Shown here: one piece after another, positions 39,647-50,663 of the stretch | Numbering within the stretch: position 1 is the stretch's first letter | How the letters are laid out: every line of letters starts with the position of its first letter | Source: Hirundichthys speculiger | Lineage: Eukaryota > Chordata > Actinopteri > Beloniformes > Exocoetidae | Length of the DNA: 64,000 nt | Assembly (NCBI GenBank): GCA_018398805.1 | Contig: JAGFBZ010000261.1 | Location: 1,860,001 to 1,924,000 of the forward strand | Direction of reading: 5' to 3' | Notes under the pieces: generated by a model | Seen by the model: the letters and a program-made list of their open reading frames with translations, nothing else | The model's database searches: none | Told to the model about the DNA's origin: nothing | Made by a program: the position numbers and the translations under genes

Positions 39647-40621
39647 TTATGGCCTACCAGGTCTGACTAGCATTCTCCCCCGCCATCTGATCCAACCCAC
39701 CACCAGGTAGTGATCAGTTGACAGCTCAGCTCCTTTCTGTACCCCGGGGTCCAAAACATACGGCTGAAGATCGGATGATACAACTATGAAGTCGATCATC
39801 GATCTACGACCAAGAGTGTCCTGATGCCAAGTGCATTTATGGACACTCTTATGTTCAAACTTGGTGTTTGTTATGGACAAACTGTGACAAGCACAGAAGT
39901 CCAACAACAAAACACCAGCTCGGGTTCAGATCAGAGAGGCCGTATCCTCCCAATTACACCCCTCCAGGTACCATTGTCTTTGCCAACGTGAGCATTGAAG
40001 TTCCCCAGCAGGATAAAGGAGCTGCCATTGGGGGCGCTTTCCAGCACCCCTGCCAAGGACTCCACGAAGCCTGGGTACTGAACTGTCATTCGACGCATAA
40101 GGGCAAATGACAGTCAGAGTCCGATCCCCATCCCGAAGGCTCAGGGAAGCTACCCTCTCATCTACTGGGGAAAACCCCAACGTACAGGCTCCAAGCTGGG
40201 GGACTATAAGCAAGCCCACACCAGCCCGTCGCCTCTCACCCTGGGCAACATCAGAGTAGAATAAGGTCCAGTCTCTCTCAAGAAGATTGTTTCCAGAGCC
40301 CAGGCTGTGCGTTGAAGTGAGCCCAACTATATCTAGTCAGTACCTCTCAAGCTCACGCACAAACTCAGGCTCCTTCCCCACCAGAAAGGTGACGTTCCAT
40401 GTCCCAGTAGCCAGTTTAGTCACCCGAGGGTCGGCACGCCAAGGCCCACGCTTTTGGCTGCCACCTGAAATACTTTGCACCCGACTCCTCTCACTCCTGC
40501 TCACTCCCTGCAGGTGGTGAGCCCATGGGGAGGCAAACCCATGTAGCTCGTTTGGGCTGAGCCTGGCCGGGCGCCATGGGTGAAGGCCCGGCCACCAGGC
40601 GCTCCCGCATGAGGCCTCCAT
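39647..40621 (-). pseudogene. APE-like endonuclease domain of the Rex3 element, broken
   Basis: In order on the - strand the pieces read TKLATGTWNV (near 40435), ERRRAGVGLLIVPQLG (about 40235-40190), LTVICPYA (about 40110), then LLDFCACHSLSITNTKFEHK (about 39910), GRRSMIDFIVV and finally STDHYLVV near 39700. These are the characteristic blocks of an APE-type endonuclease of RTE elements, which nicks target DNA for target-primed reverse transcription. At least two frame changes separate the pieces (between 40337 and 40219, and between 39926 and 39910), so no continuous protein can be made. The terminal TDH block, equivalent to the catalytic SDH of the family, is still present. Confidence 0.85.
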
Positions 40622-40842
40622 GGTGGGGCCCCGGTAACCCTAACTCGGGGGAGGGACATTGAGCGCTTGTTTTTATTTTCCTCATAAGAGTCGACTGAAT
40701 CGCGCTTAGTCTAGCCCGTCCCCCTGGACCAGTTTGCCTTGGGTGACCCTACCAGGGGAAATGCCCCCGACAACAGTTTATGGGATCATGGAGGCGCACA
40801 AACCCCTCCATCACATTAAGGTGGCGATTCAGTTTGAAACTA

Positions 40843-41848
40843 ACTTTTTCAGAGAAGAAAATGACACACACACCGATTGTGTTCACTTAATATTAACTGA
40901 AAGGAGTCCAAGGACCCAGAGTGTGGCTCATCTCAGGCTCATGAATGATTTGTGTCCATTAGAAATCAAATAAACACAGACAGTAAAAGTAATTAAGATA
41001 TTCTTTTCAAGCATGTTTGAGTTGGGAAGCCTTCCTGCAGTGGAAATAAATTCTAACTGCCTTTTTTTCCACTGAAACCCATTCTCAGCGTTTTGCTTAT
41101 TAATTTCAGCACAGAATGTTTCTTTAAAAAAAGAAATTGTTTTTTTTTAAATTGCACACCAGTTGGCATTACACATATATGTTACTGCCCTGCTCACCCA
41201 TTAGGTACATTTCGAGGTTATTTCACTTCATCTGTTGGCTAAGCTGCTGTTTATAAGGCAGATGTTTCTGTAGCTATGATCCGACCACCATACATTTACG
41301 TTGAACTAATATCCTGCTGCTTATTTGGTAAATTTTTTTGTTTTATTATCACTGTTTATTATTTGGCTAATTTGCAGACAAAATAACTTCACAGGCTGCA
41401 TTTTCCAGAATAAAAGCTGCATCAATATATATATATATCAATATATAGACTTACAGTAAAGCAACCCCGCTCCGTCAGTTCTTAATTAATATTAAGTGAA
41501 GACTTTGAGCCCCTGGAGCATGGTATATCGCTTAATAAGTCCCACAGAAGTATGTATATGCCAGTTTCCCTGCAGATACAGAGCCCTCTACTGGTAGTGA
41601 CCTTGCACCCTTCTTTTTTTGCATTCATGGGACATTTCTGGGCTGAACTGTATGGACAGAGGGTGTGTAGACACCAGCTAATAACAGCTTAAGGGTGCGA
41701 TGAAATCATCATCGACATGGTCACGCGTATACATACACGCGCCATCAGCAGAACGTTGACCTCAGCTCCTGCAACAATAAGCTTTCCAGTGTGTCGTCTA
41801 GAATTGCGATCAGCCACAAAGGGGTCACAAGCTGGCGTTCTCATAATG
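40843..41848 (+). other. ext1 intron 2 after the LINE; no feature recognised
   Basis: This is non-coding sequence with an (AT)n-rich stretch at about 41425-41447. No exon, RNA gene or repeat family was recognised. Confidence 0.6.
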
Positions 41849-41984
41849 CTGGTCAAATGGCAGGGTAGTGTCAGGACGGGCATCTGACATAAATGTTTTC
41901 CAAATTAATATGTGGAACCCTTGACTATACATGGAACCATTGATTTGATGTGGTGATGCCTTAAGCAAGACGTTGAAAGAAGTC
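41849..41984 (+). repeat. degraded non-LTR retrotransposon 3'-end fragment
   Basis: The stretch agtgtcaggacgggcatctg, then caaattaatatgtgga, a block resembling gtggcgacccc (here gtggtgatgcc) and a closing gttgaaagaag follows the order of a common fish LINE 3' end that I remember. About one base in five differs from that pattern, suggesting an old copy. The family name is not certain. The upstream limit is a guess because similarity fades. Confidence 0.55.
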
Positions 41985-42993
41985 ATCGTATGTGGAGGTA
42001 TGGGCGTGCTCATGTGGGTTTCAGAACAAAACCAATGTAAAAGATCTCAAGCAACTTGAAAGTGGTGGATCAAGGCTGCGAATGAGGGATGACTGCTGTA
42101 CGACCTGAGATACAGCTGATGATATCAAGCAGTGAAGTTTGCAGATTGGAACACATTTAATTTCTCTCACCTCACCCTCCATTTCAGATGAGAGAGATGT
42201 GCAAAAGGCTGTCTCTAGAGCCAGAGTTGGCCTTGTTGTTGGCCCAGTCCCGTCTACACACAAGGCTCACGCATATTTAAACACATTCTTGTTTTCCTAC
42301 ATCAATGGAAATATCCTTATGAGTATTATGCTGTTTATACAAGCAGGGTTCCATAATTCCTACATGCTGAAACTTTAAAGCCAATAATATGACAGCTCTG
42401 AAGCTTTTGAAGCTCAGGTGTAGTTATGCCCTTTGATGAAATCCACACTGAGGGACAGCATCTAGTCCTCAGCTAATGAATCTGACAGCTTTTTAAAAAG
42501 ACATAATGAAAACCCTGCTGGAATGCTTTATGAATTATTGTTGAAATGCTTGTTGTTGTTTGATGTTTCGCTGCGGTCTGTCCAAATCACACAGAGGTTT
42601 GAACTTTTCCGACCTGGTGGATAAAAGGGTTGAGCATGCACCACTGGAGTTACAATGGCCTTAACAACAGTCTCCAGTTTAACAACAAGATAGACCTTTT
42701 ACTGAATGTTGATCTGTAAATTCTTTCCCCACATTGCCTGTGCGACATTAAACACGCCCCAAAAACAATGCCTGAACTCAAATGGACTCCCCTTTTCTGT
42801 TGTGCGACAGCTGCATAAATAAAATCTAACTGCTGTAAGTTTATATTAACGGAGCCTCGTTTTGCAGGCTCAACAATCAGGATTAGTGAGTACTGATGCA
42901 GCCATGTAACAGCCAGGTATTGTAGCTGTGGCAACACATCTGTTTGTCAAGGATAACATACAGACTTCCCCGTGTGTGTTTTGTGTGTCTCAG
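41985..42993 (+). other. ext1 intron 2 end; no feature recognised
   Basis: This is non-coding sequence leading to the exon 3 acceptor. Short open frames on both strands have no recognisable domain. Confidence 0.6.
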
Positions 42994-43101
42994 GCTGCTT
43001 GTGTGCCAGTGATGCTGAGTAATGGCTGGGAGCTGCCGTTCTCTGAGATCATCGACTGGAACAGGGCCGCAGTCATCGGCGACGAGAGGCTCCTGCTTCA
43101 G
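42994..43101 (+). CDS. ext1: ext1 exon 3, exostosin-1, GT47 domain
   Basis: The exon is 108 bp (36 codons, phase 0 at both ends), with acceptor tgtgtctcag and donor CAG|gtaacg. The translation starts [18 protein letters not shown] and ends [11 protein letters not shown]; about 33 of 36 residues match human EXT1 from memory. It forms the C-terminal part of the exostosin GT47 domain, assigned by convention to the glucuronosyltransferase half of the enzyme. The preceding intron (36318-42993) is 6.7 kb and carries the Rex3 insertion, the following one is 1.9 kb. Because both boundaries are phase 0, skipping this exon would remove 36 residues without a frameshift. Confidence 0.97.
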
Positions 43102-44221
43102 GTAACGGCACATAGAGGTTTCACAAAAAAAAAAAAAAGATCAGAATCCTGGGTCTGTATTTAACAATTTCCAAATCCAGTGGGGTTTTCTTTTCTTTTG
43201 TTTTTCTTTTTAAGGTGTTTGTCAACACTTAAAACTTAAACAACATACCAAGTTTCTGACTGCCTCAATTGTCACTCAGAGCCTCAAATTGTTGTACGAG
43301 AAGGCCAATAAGTAGAATGAGCAAAAAGATTTGGTTGGAACTGCTTCAGCTCAATGGAGAAAAAAAGTAATTATATACCCATTAAATCTTGATTTGAATG
43401 AAGTATGTGACGATATTGTCTGACACTGTGTTTTATAATGTTGGATCTCACCCCTTGCAGCACTGGATGTGCCAAGGTCATCCCAGGCCACTTTTTGATT
43501 GGATGTGCTTTACTGTAACAGGCGAAAGACTTAACACCAAATGTGTTTGAATGTGTTGTTCACCAAACGAATGAATCTTTACCACTCCAGCATATTTTTT
43601 CATTTTTTACGAAATAAAAGAAGAACACTGTTGTTTTCATGTTATTTTTTTTGTTTTTTATTTATATTTGACAATCAGAAGTCACAATAGCAACTCATTA
43701 GCTCTTTAATGATTAATATGTCAGCTTTAGGATTTAAAGCCTTTCTTGTGATGCTTTTATTTTTCTTCGCTTTGAATTACATCCATTTTTCTCTTTCATA
43801 AATGCTTCAAAGCATAATATAATTATTTCTTCTGTCAGCCAAACTAGAAACTTTCCAGACTTGAATCTTTTAACCTACATGCTAAGAAATTTGCTGGGGT
43901 TTTCAGATCCAGACTGTTGCTGGTGATTTACACTTCAGTCTTGACTGGCTTCAGACTTGAAGAAAAAGTCTGACGTTTTGGCAAACACACTTGTTAGCTT
44001 TCTTGCCGAGACTTAGATTAGGACTTCAATGCTACTACAGCTTCAAAGCTGCTGCACAGATATGAAAGCAGGTTTGATCCTTTCATTTAACATATGGCCA
44101 AAAAAAGCATCTCACAGTTTTTCCCAAAATGCCAGACTCTTTCTGAAGTTACAGAAATGAGGCCTCGACTCTTGACCTGAACTGAATTCTGTCACACTGG
44201 ACCTGACGTGATGTCCTTCAT
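43102..44221 (+). other. ext1 intron 3, first part; no feature recognised
   Basis: This is AT-rich non-coding sequence with an A run at about 43125-43138 and T runs near 43646-43660. No exon or mobile element was recognised. Confidence 0.6.
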
Positions 44222-44504
44222 CAGTGGGTCCCAACCTTGTTATTGTGGGCCTCCCTTGGTCCAGAAAAATAATTTTTGCCCCCCTCCCCACATACAAACA
44301 CACACACAAACACGCCTCTCCTCACCCCAGATGCACAAGAATCCACACCTCATGCAATTTGCAAATATAATACAGTCGGCTATATAAGATAAGATAAGAT
44401 AATCCTTTATTTGTCCCACAATGGGGAAATTTACATATGTCAATATTATATGCAAATGTGGCCCATCATTTATAAACCAAGAGTCCCACAGCAGGCGGGA
44501 AACG
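44222..44504. mobile_element. possible hAT-like fragment with nested LINE tail
   Basis: The left end cagtgggtcccaacc with a following tgggcctccc and gcccccctccc resembles a widespread hAT terminus (cagtggttcccaacc...gccccc). The matching right end would be ggcgggaaacgctg at 44491-44504, which pairs only imperfectly. The 8 bases outside (tccttcat and ttctccgg) do not match. A LINE-type tail at 44386-44440 sits inside. The call is tentative. Confidence 0.4.
44386..44440 (-). repeat. non-LTR retrotransposon 3' tail, L2/CR1-like, (TTATC)n end
   Basis: On the - strand the sequence reads aaatttccccattgtgggac, then aaataaaggattatcttatc with further TTATC units. A short conserved stem-like sequence followed by AATAAAG and a short tandem tail is a common fish LINE 3' end. 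Only the tail is present, as expected of a severely 5'-truncated insertion. A similar tail occurs at 50452 in the same orientation. Confidence 0.6.
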
Positions 44505-45021
44505 CTGTTCTCCGGTTTTAAAAGGGTTGTGGTGCAACCTCAAGTTCCACAGAAAGCGACTTGGAGTAAAACAACACGTCGAGAACATCACACATATTGG
44601 TTCAAAGATGGAAACAGCATCATGACAAAAACATGACTATCACACGCTGCCCCTGATGGTTCTGCTGTCAGTTCAATCTCTGGGCCTTCCTTGGGAATGG
44701 AGTTTCTCAGGAAGACCGTTTAGTTGTTGGGATGTGACATTAATGCAGTGCAGTTATGTTGATGGCAGGCAGTCAGATACAGAAGTGAGATGACAAAGGA
44801 AAATTTTTAATTCCGCTGTCAGACATTTGCAACTAACTGGCAGTTTTGTTTTGGATTTTTAATGAGATCTTTACAGGGCTTTCATTTTTACAGCTGTTCA
44901 GTAATATTTGTTCTTCACACCATATTGTGCTTCACCCACTGATGGGAATTTCCTGAGCGTACTCTTGCCACCACACGTCTGTGCTGAGCATTGACTGAAG
45001 TCCTCTGTTTGCTGTTTGCAG
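44505..45021 (+). other. ext1 intron 3 end; no feature recognised
   Basis: This is non-coding sequence leading to the exon 4 acceptor gctgtttgcag. Confidence 0.65.
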
Positions 45022-45141
45022 ATTCCAACCACGGTTCGCTCCATCCACCAGGATAAGATCCTGTCCCTCAGACAGCAGACTCAGTTCCTCTGGGAGGCGT
45101 ACTTCTCTTCTGTGGAGAAGATTGTGCTGACCACACTGGAG
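45022..45141 (+). CDS. ext1: ext1 exon 4, exostosin-1, end of GT47 domain
   Basis: The exon is 120 bp (40 codons, phase 0 at both ends), with acceptor ctgtttgcag and donor GAG|gtgagc. The translation runs from [19 protein letters not shown] to [13 protein letters not shown], with about 37 of 40 residues the same as human EXT1 from memory. It closes the GT47 exostosin region before the linker to GT64. The reading frame is open through the donor, so an open frame of 84 codons starting at 45016 includes intron sequence and should not be taken as the exon. Confidence 0.97.
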
Positions 45142-48100
45142 GTGAGCCGTCAGGAAATGGATTCACACACTGCAGCCGCAGTAATCTCAGGGCTTTCTTT
45201 AGTGTCTTTGGTGCAAACGGAAAACATAATTAAAGGTTGGTCCATGACATTTATAGGGAGCATGAAGTGAAGCTCAGAGCATTCACGACAACTTTCTCAC
45301 AAGTTTTATCGCAAGTAGGTGAAGCTGCGTTTAAGTTGCCGCTCCCTTTATGAAGTTTAGAATAAAGCAGAATTTTATGTTGTTGTGAACATGATTAATG
45401 GTAAGTAGCAGTACTTACAGAACTAATAATTATATGGTTTGGACCTCAAGGACACGTCAGCCAGTGTCAGAACCATTACTTGTGATCTGGGATTGATCTA
45501 TACAAGTGACCTTAAAGTTTTATTCAGCTCAAGTTCCAGTTTTATGAGTATCAGTCAACTCAGAGGACTTGACAGATGACTATGAAAAGCGATTTGTAGT
45601 TTTACCCTTCTCAGAGAACAAAGGCTTTGAAGACTGTGAACTGTTTTTCACTGGACCCTAATCGTGATGTATGGTTTCAGAGTTGTTGTTTTTTTCACTT
45701 TAAATTTCTCCAAGCTTAACAGAAACTTCTGATATAATATCTGTAGTCCATCTCTTAGTTTATAAAATATGGATAAACGTCCCAGTATCTGCTGAGGTTG
45801 ACACACAACTGGTCAGTTGTCTGCAACGTTTCTTTCTTACCTGGAATAATTGGATCCTTATATTTGGAACGAGGGCTATAGCAGAGGACATATGGTTAAT
45901 ATTGTGATTTTTGAGCCACAGATTTGATCATTTTTTAGGATCAGTAAAGTTTAAAAAAAAAAAAGAATAGGGAAGACAAGTATTTTGCTTTTTTCACTTA
46001 AAGCAACAGGTCAAATGTTTGACAATTCCCCTAACAACACAACGCACAACAACAATGCCATTTTAAAAATGTCAAGTTGTATGAAAAGAACCTTTCATGG
46101 TGGATGGTGCGAGAGAGGTCCAGTTAACCTGGTGGAGGAGAAAACCGTCTCCATTTCTCTGAACACATGGTCTCAAACACACATTGCATGTAATCGGTCT
46201 TGACTTCAGCGTCCAGCGTTGAGTCGAATTTAAGCCAGCTCACGGCTCTGGTCTGTTTGTTGTCTTGCCTTGTATCCTCGTGAGCCATCACAAGCACGCA
46301 CCCACGCACACAGAGTCAGGAGCAGACCTCCATATGTCAGGATGTGCCTGCAGACACACACAGCACCACCCAGGCATGGCCCCCGCTGACATGTTGTCAC
46401 ACTGCTCAAAAGTGCAAGGTGGCACATTGAATGCCTTTTACTTGGTGTGTGTGGGTGTGTGTGAGCGAGTATATGTGGGTTCAGATTGAGCACAGAAATG
46501 GCTAAATACTTAATCCTGACCGACTGCTCTGTAAAAGATAGTGACGGGAGAGGGAGAGCGGTGGCGAAAGGATGAAGAGGAGCAGGGGTGACGCATGTAA
46601 ATGGTGTTGCGGTGGCAGCTGCCGAGATAATGGGCGATGCACTTTATTCATCCTATTGAACCTGCACAAGCACCTCTGCTGTAGATCTGTAACCGCACAC
46701 ACACACACTTTTTTTTTTCTTCCTGACTCTCACATCCACTCTAAAGTTTATTTATACATCTTTGCTAAGCTATATTTATGGGGTCCAAAGACTTTAAGCT
46801 GGCTGTGCTTGTGGGGTGACAGTTTTGTGTGAACCAAAGATGGGCTGTCGAGTCAGAACTGGGTAAAAGTTAGTTCATGAGTTGTTATGGTTAGAATTAG
46901 AACAGGGGATTTTGTTCAGTGTTGGGTCTCCAAAAAAAGTAGAAAAAGAAGTAGTTGGCATTGGCAAGCCAGCACGAATGGGCCTTTCATGCAGTTTTTC
47001 TTGTCAGGAAGTGTCAATGTTTCAAGCAATCACAAGGTCAATATCGGCGGCTCTCCGCTGCTGGTGCACCTATTAAACTCACCTATTAAAGCCAAGTCCA
47101 TAGCGTGCTCTCGTGGAAGCAGGATTTATCTATCATGCTCTAATTGGTTGATTGTGGCTGTTCTGAGGTGAGATTGAGTCGTCCATCATGTCCGACTGAG
47201 GGCTGCCGACGGGGGAGGAGCCGCAGCCAAGCGAACAAAATTGCCCCTCATAAGGTGTAAAGGGCTGGGGGCCTTGAAGGTGGTAGGCTCTGTTTTTATA
47301 GAGAAGTCAACAGATTCCAAGTTAATCTGTTTTTTTCTGGGGCAAACGGCTATTGACAGCCCTTAGGGACAGAGTCAGAATAGTAAAAGAAACTCAAACC
47401 ACCCTTTTTTTTTTGTGTGAGTGTTTCCTCACATGGCTGCCCTCTTGTGATGAATTTTTATTCCACTTTGTCAGTGTTATAACTTAAGCCCCCTCCAGCT
47501 GTATTGTTAGCTTTTCACTATTTGAGCAGCTATCAGCTGCTTAGCCGTCACCCAGCTGACTCTTTTCCTCTTTCTGTTGTGTATATCGGTCCTTTGAGTT
47601 ACCAAGCCAACAGCCATCACCTCCCTTTGCAATAGAAGCCATAAAACACGGCTGCAAACCTGTGTCTGTTTTACTGAAGCAATTTAGCATGGCTCAAGGG
47701 CACAGCAGCAATATCTCTCTCCCCTGCCTGCCTGTTCAGCAGAAGCCAAGTGCGGCTGCAGCAGGGGAAATACTGCCCATTTTCATGTCTGACCGTTTGA
47801 CTGACGGCTCTATTTGGGCGCTGAAGGGACTGGGGCAGGGCTGACGGACTGGTGTGTAGATGCAACTGATGACTTGGATTCGTCTGCAGGGGAAATGTCA
47901 CACCTTAACAAAGATTTCTTTCAGCTTCGCTTTGTGCTCCAGCAGCTCAGACTCATTGCAGTCATCAGCTGCTTCTGAGATGGAAAACTCTGCTTGCTTC
48001 TTGCTTTCGTCTGCTGCATGCAGACTTGTTGAACAAACTGAAGTGTCATCCTGGAGTGGAAAGCGTTGCTGGAAGTTGGGACATTAGCTCTTTTGACATT

Positions 48101-48766
48101 CAGTCACATTTACCACAATCTGCTTCTTGCTCCAATTTTTTATTTTTTTTTTGGAAAACATTTCTCAGAGTAAAACTCTGCATTAGTGTAATTATGAGGC
48201 TCATTGATTAAGTCTTTATTTCGTCCACCATAATCTGAGAGAATAAAAATTTGATATGATTCCTAAGTCTTTTGTGAGCCAAGTTAAATCTATCAAAGGC
48301 ATTTTTATGGTCTGAATTGTTACAAATACCTCATAAATAATAAGGTAATAGGATAATATAACAATTACCTTTAAATAGCTTTACTGTAATTATCTCAGTT
48401 TTTACCTCTATTTCTCTGCTGTTATTTATCTCCATCAAATGAAGAAAAAGCTTTTATTAGAACAAGATATGTGTTAGAGGAGGCTGTTATTCTTACTTCC
48501 CCTTGTTTGATATCATACTGCTAATATATCCTATTTTAGCCTTGTAACTATTTAAACGTCAAGTTATGCTGTGGGAGATGTTTGTCCATATCGACCCCAG
48601 GCCTTAATTTTAACCGACATATGCTTTTGTCTGTAGAAATACTGTTTTCAAGCTCTTATTTATTTATTTATTTATTTTTAACTTTTTCACTGAAACAAAT
48701 AGTTTTCATATTCATTTCATTTTGTGCTGCTTGGTGATGAAACAGCTTAAGTTTTGAGGTTGTATA
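45142..48766 (+). other. ext1 intron 4, first part; no exon seen
   Basis: This is non-coding sequence with an A run at 45953-45964, CA/GT-rich short repeats around 46305-46480 and 46697-46708, and a (TTTA)n tract at about 48658-48678. Open frames of up to 94 codons show no domain. No RNA gene was recognised. Confidence 0.6.
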
Positions 48767-48768
48767 TA

Positions 48769-49123
48769 CAGTCATGGAAAAACTGATTAGACCACCCTTG
48801 TTTTCTTCAGTTTCTCGTTCATTTTAATGCCTGGTACAACTAAAGGTAATTTGTTTGGACAAACATAACTAACCACAAAGATTGCTCATCAGGTTTTATA
48901 AGAGCTGATATCTTACTATTTTCCATGGTTTTCTTGATTATACCTAATCACTTAAGTTTTTACATCAATGCTATGCGTTGTATGCCAAAAACACTGCTTT
49001 TATGCATTCAGTGTTTTCTTTTCTGTCTGTTTTAGTCACATGATGACGTTTAGTGGTACCAGGTATTAAAATGAACAAGAAAGTGAAGAAAAAATGGTGG
49101 TCTAATAATTTTTTCCATGACTG
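48769..49123. mobile_element. Tc1/mariner-type MITE, 355 bp, long TIRs, TA duplication
   Basis: The element starts cagtcatggaaaaactgatt and, read on the - strand from its other end, cagtcatggaaaaaattatt. The two ends stay alignable for about 75-80 bp (agaccacc, then tttcttca, tttct, gttcattttaat and cctggta are shared) with around ten mismatches. It is flanked by TA on both sides (48767-48768 and 49124-49125), the target site of Tc1/mariner elements. It has no coding capacity. An RNA from this region could fold into one long hairpin. It lies in ext1 intron 4, about 300 bp before exon 5. Confidence 0.9.
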
Positions 49124-49125
49124 TA

Positions 49126-49427
49126 GTTATGTGTTGTTTACTGCTGGCGAAGGATCTTGGTAGAGAGGGACAGCATCATTGTGGCGTTTGTTGTACTGAA
49201 GGCTGGTCTTCAGGGCTGCAAATATAATTACAGTATACGGCTCGAAGTCACACGTTGGTCTTTCTTAATTCTCACAATTTTGTCAGTTTTACCCTAACAT
49301 CTTGTTACTCTTCTAAGTCATCATTTGATCATCCCCAGTCAGGGATTAAATGTAACAAAAAATAGGTGTTCTGTAACACAGTGGGAAATAAAACTGAGTG
49401 TTTCTTCCCCCCCCCCGTTGTGTGCAG
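49126..49427 (+). other. ext1 intron 4 end, exon 5 acceptor region
   Basis: This is non-coding sequence ending in a C-rich pyrimidine tract (tttcttcccccccccc) and tgtgcag at 49421-49427. Confidence 0.7.
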
Positions 49428-49560
49428 ATCATACAGGACCGTGTGCTGGAGCAGAGCTCCAGGAGCAGCCTGATGTGGAACAGTCACCCTGGGGGATTGT
49501 TTGCTCTGCCGCAGTACTCCGGATACCTGGGAGACTTCCCCTTCTACTACGCTACACTGG
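49428..49560 (+). CDS. ext1: ext1 exon 5, exostosin-1, inter-domain linker
   Basis: The exon is 133 bp, preceded by a C-rich tract and tgtgcag, and followed by gtcagt, a donor with C at +3 that is weaker than the others in this gene. It starts in phase 0 and ends after the first base of a Gly codon completed by exon 6. The translation begins [18 protein letters not shown] and continues with [20 protein letters not shown]. The first third is clearly less like human EXT1 than any other exon here: roughly 32 of 45 residues match over the whole exon, from memory. It connects the GT47 and GT64 domains. The exact length, correct phase and conserved HPGGLF and LGDFP blocks leave little doubt about identity. 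Confidence 0.95.
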
Positions 49561-50451
49561 GTCAGTGACACACGCACACAAACACAGAAGCAGACATTAA
49601 AACCAAGGCATGAAGAAAATCACTCTTAATTTGAGGAACTTCTCTCCATCACTCTGCTTTTGTCACAATCTTTGTCCAAGAGGACAGTTTCCAGAGCTTT
49701 CTGCCCAACTGCAGCTGTGCTTTTGGTCCCTGTCTGAATGTTAGAAATATGGCCCTCACCCTGATCTACTGCCCTCCTCCACTGGCTATGTTTAGCAGCA
49801 AGAAGAGTGGACCAATGGGCCCATGACGGATGTTTGTATTAGTCCTGCTGACACTCTACCCCGTCCATCATTGGTTTTTGACTCAGCATTGTTACTGCAT
49901 TGCACTGCGGTGAGGCCAATTCCTCCCGTTACGGTTCAGCAGCACCGAGTTTTCCCCCGCCACATATCTGCAACCTGAGGGCTGCTCCATCCGTCACTTC
50001 TTCACTCCATCATCATCCAGCGCTGCCAAGGCGCCCCAAACACCCTTGAGAGACACACACACACACATGCTCGTACGTGCACGAGGAAAGGGTGGGGTGG
50101 GGGCAATGTAAACTGGGTTGATGTAGCACCTAGGGTGCGCAGCGAATATTAAAATAGACGGAGACAGCGACAGACGTGGGTTACAACACAGGAAAGTGTC
50201 TTTGTTTTTCAAAGAGGAAGCAACAAAACACACATGGGTTTTTTCAGAGACGAGGAGGCTTTTCTCTGACGGGTAAATGAGTCAAATCAGAAACATTTCC
50301 TGTTCTTCAATATGTACACTCTCATTATGCAGTTTCACGCTCACACAGATGGAACCGTTTTTACTGTTTTAGCAAGATGAACTTTTGATTAAGAACATCA
50401 AGAACATTTTTTTCTTAAATAGTAACGTGGCAGCAGGTAAACAGGCAGCTG
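49561..50451 (+). other. ext1 intron 5, first part; no feature recognised
   Basis: This is non-coding sequence. A CA tract lies at about 50053-50068. No exon, RNA gene or repeat family was recognised. Confidence 0.6.
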
Positions 50452-50560
50452 GATAGATTTTATTGATCGTGCATCATGGGAAATTCACCTGTTTACAGAA
50501 GCTGTTGGGGCGAATTATTAGAATATAAAAGTAATATATACAAGGTATTTGCATGATTTA
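50452..50560 (-). repeat. degraded LINE 3'-end fragment, L2/CR1-like
   Basis: On the + strand ggatagattttattgatcgt, then catgggaaattcacctgttt and later acaaggtatttg follow the order of a common fish repeat (agatactttattgatcc...gggaaattca). On the - strand this ends in AATAAAATCTATCC. It is the same class of tail as at 44386 and has the same orientation. The downstream limit is uncertain. Confidence 0.5.
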
Positions 50561-50663
50561 CTTCAACTTTATATTGCTGACCCTGAAAATTAATAAAAAC
50601 AGACATATACTGTAGGAATACTTAAATGAATATGCAGATGTAAATTAATACTGCCTATTTACC

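Larger units (their letters stand above)
37851..40832 (-). mobile_element. Rex3/RTE-clade non-LTR retrotransposon, 5'-complete, inactive, 10-bp TSD
   Basis: The element is read on the - strand and is flanked by tttgaaacta at 37841-37850 and 40833-40842, a 10-bp target duplication. Its 3' end is a short (GGAT)n-type tail (ccatccatccatccat on the + strand at 37852-37867), as known for Rex3. A leader of about 200 bp or more at the 5' end (40832 downward) precedes the coding part, then come an APE-type endonuclease and a reverse transcriptase. The single ORF is broken into many frames and the C-terminal part is internally deleted. Full-length RTE elements are about 3.3 kb; this one is 2982 bp. 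The assignment rests on protein motifs and tail type from memory. Confidence 0.92.
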
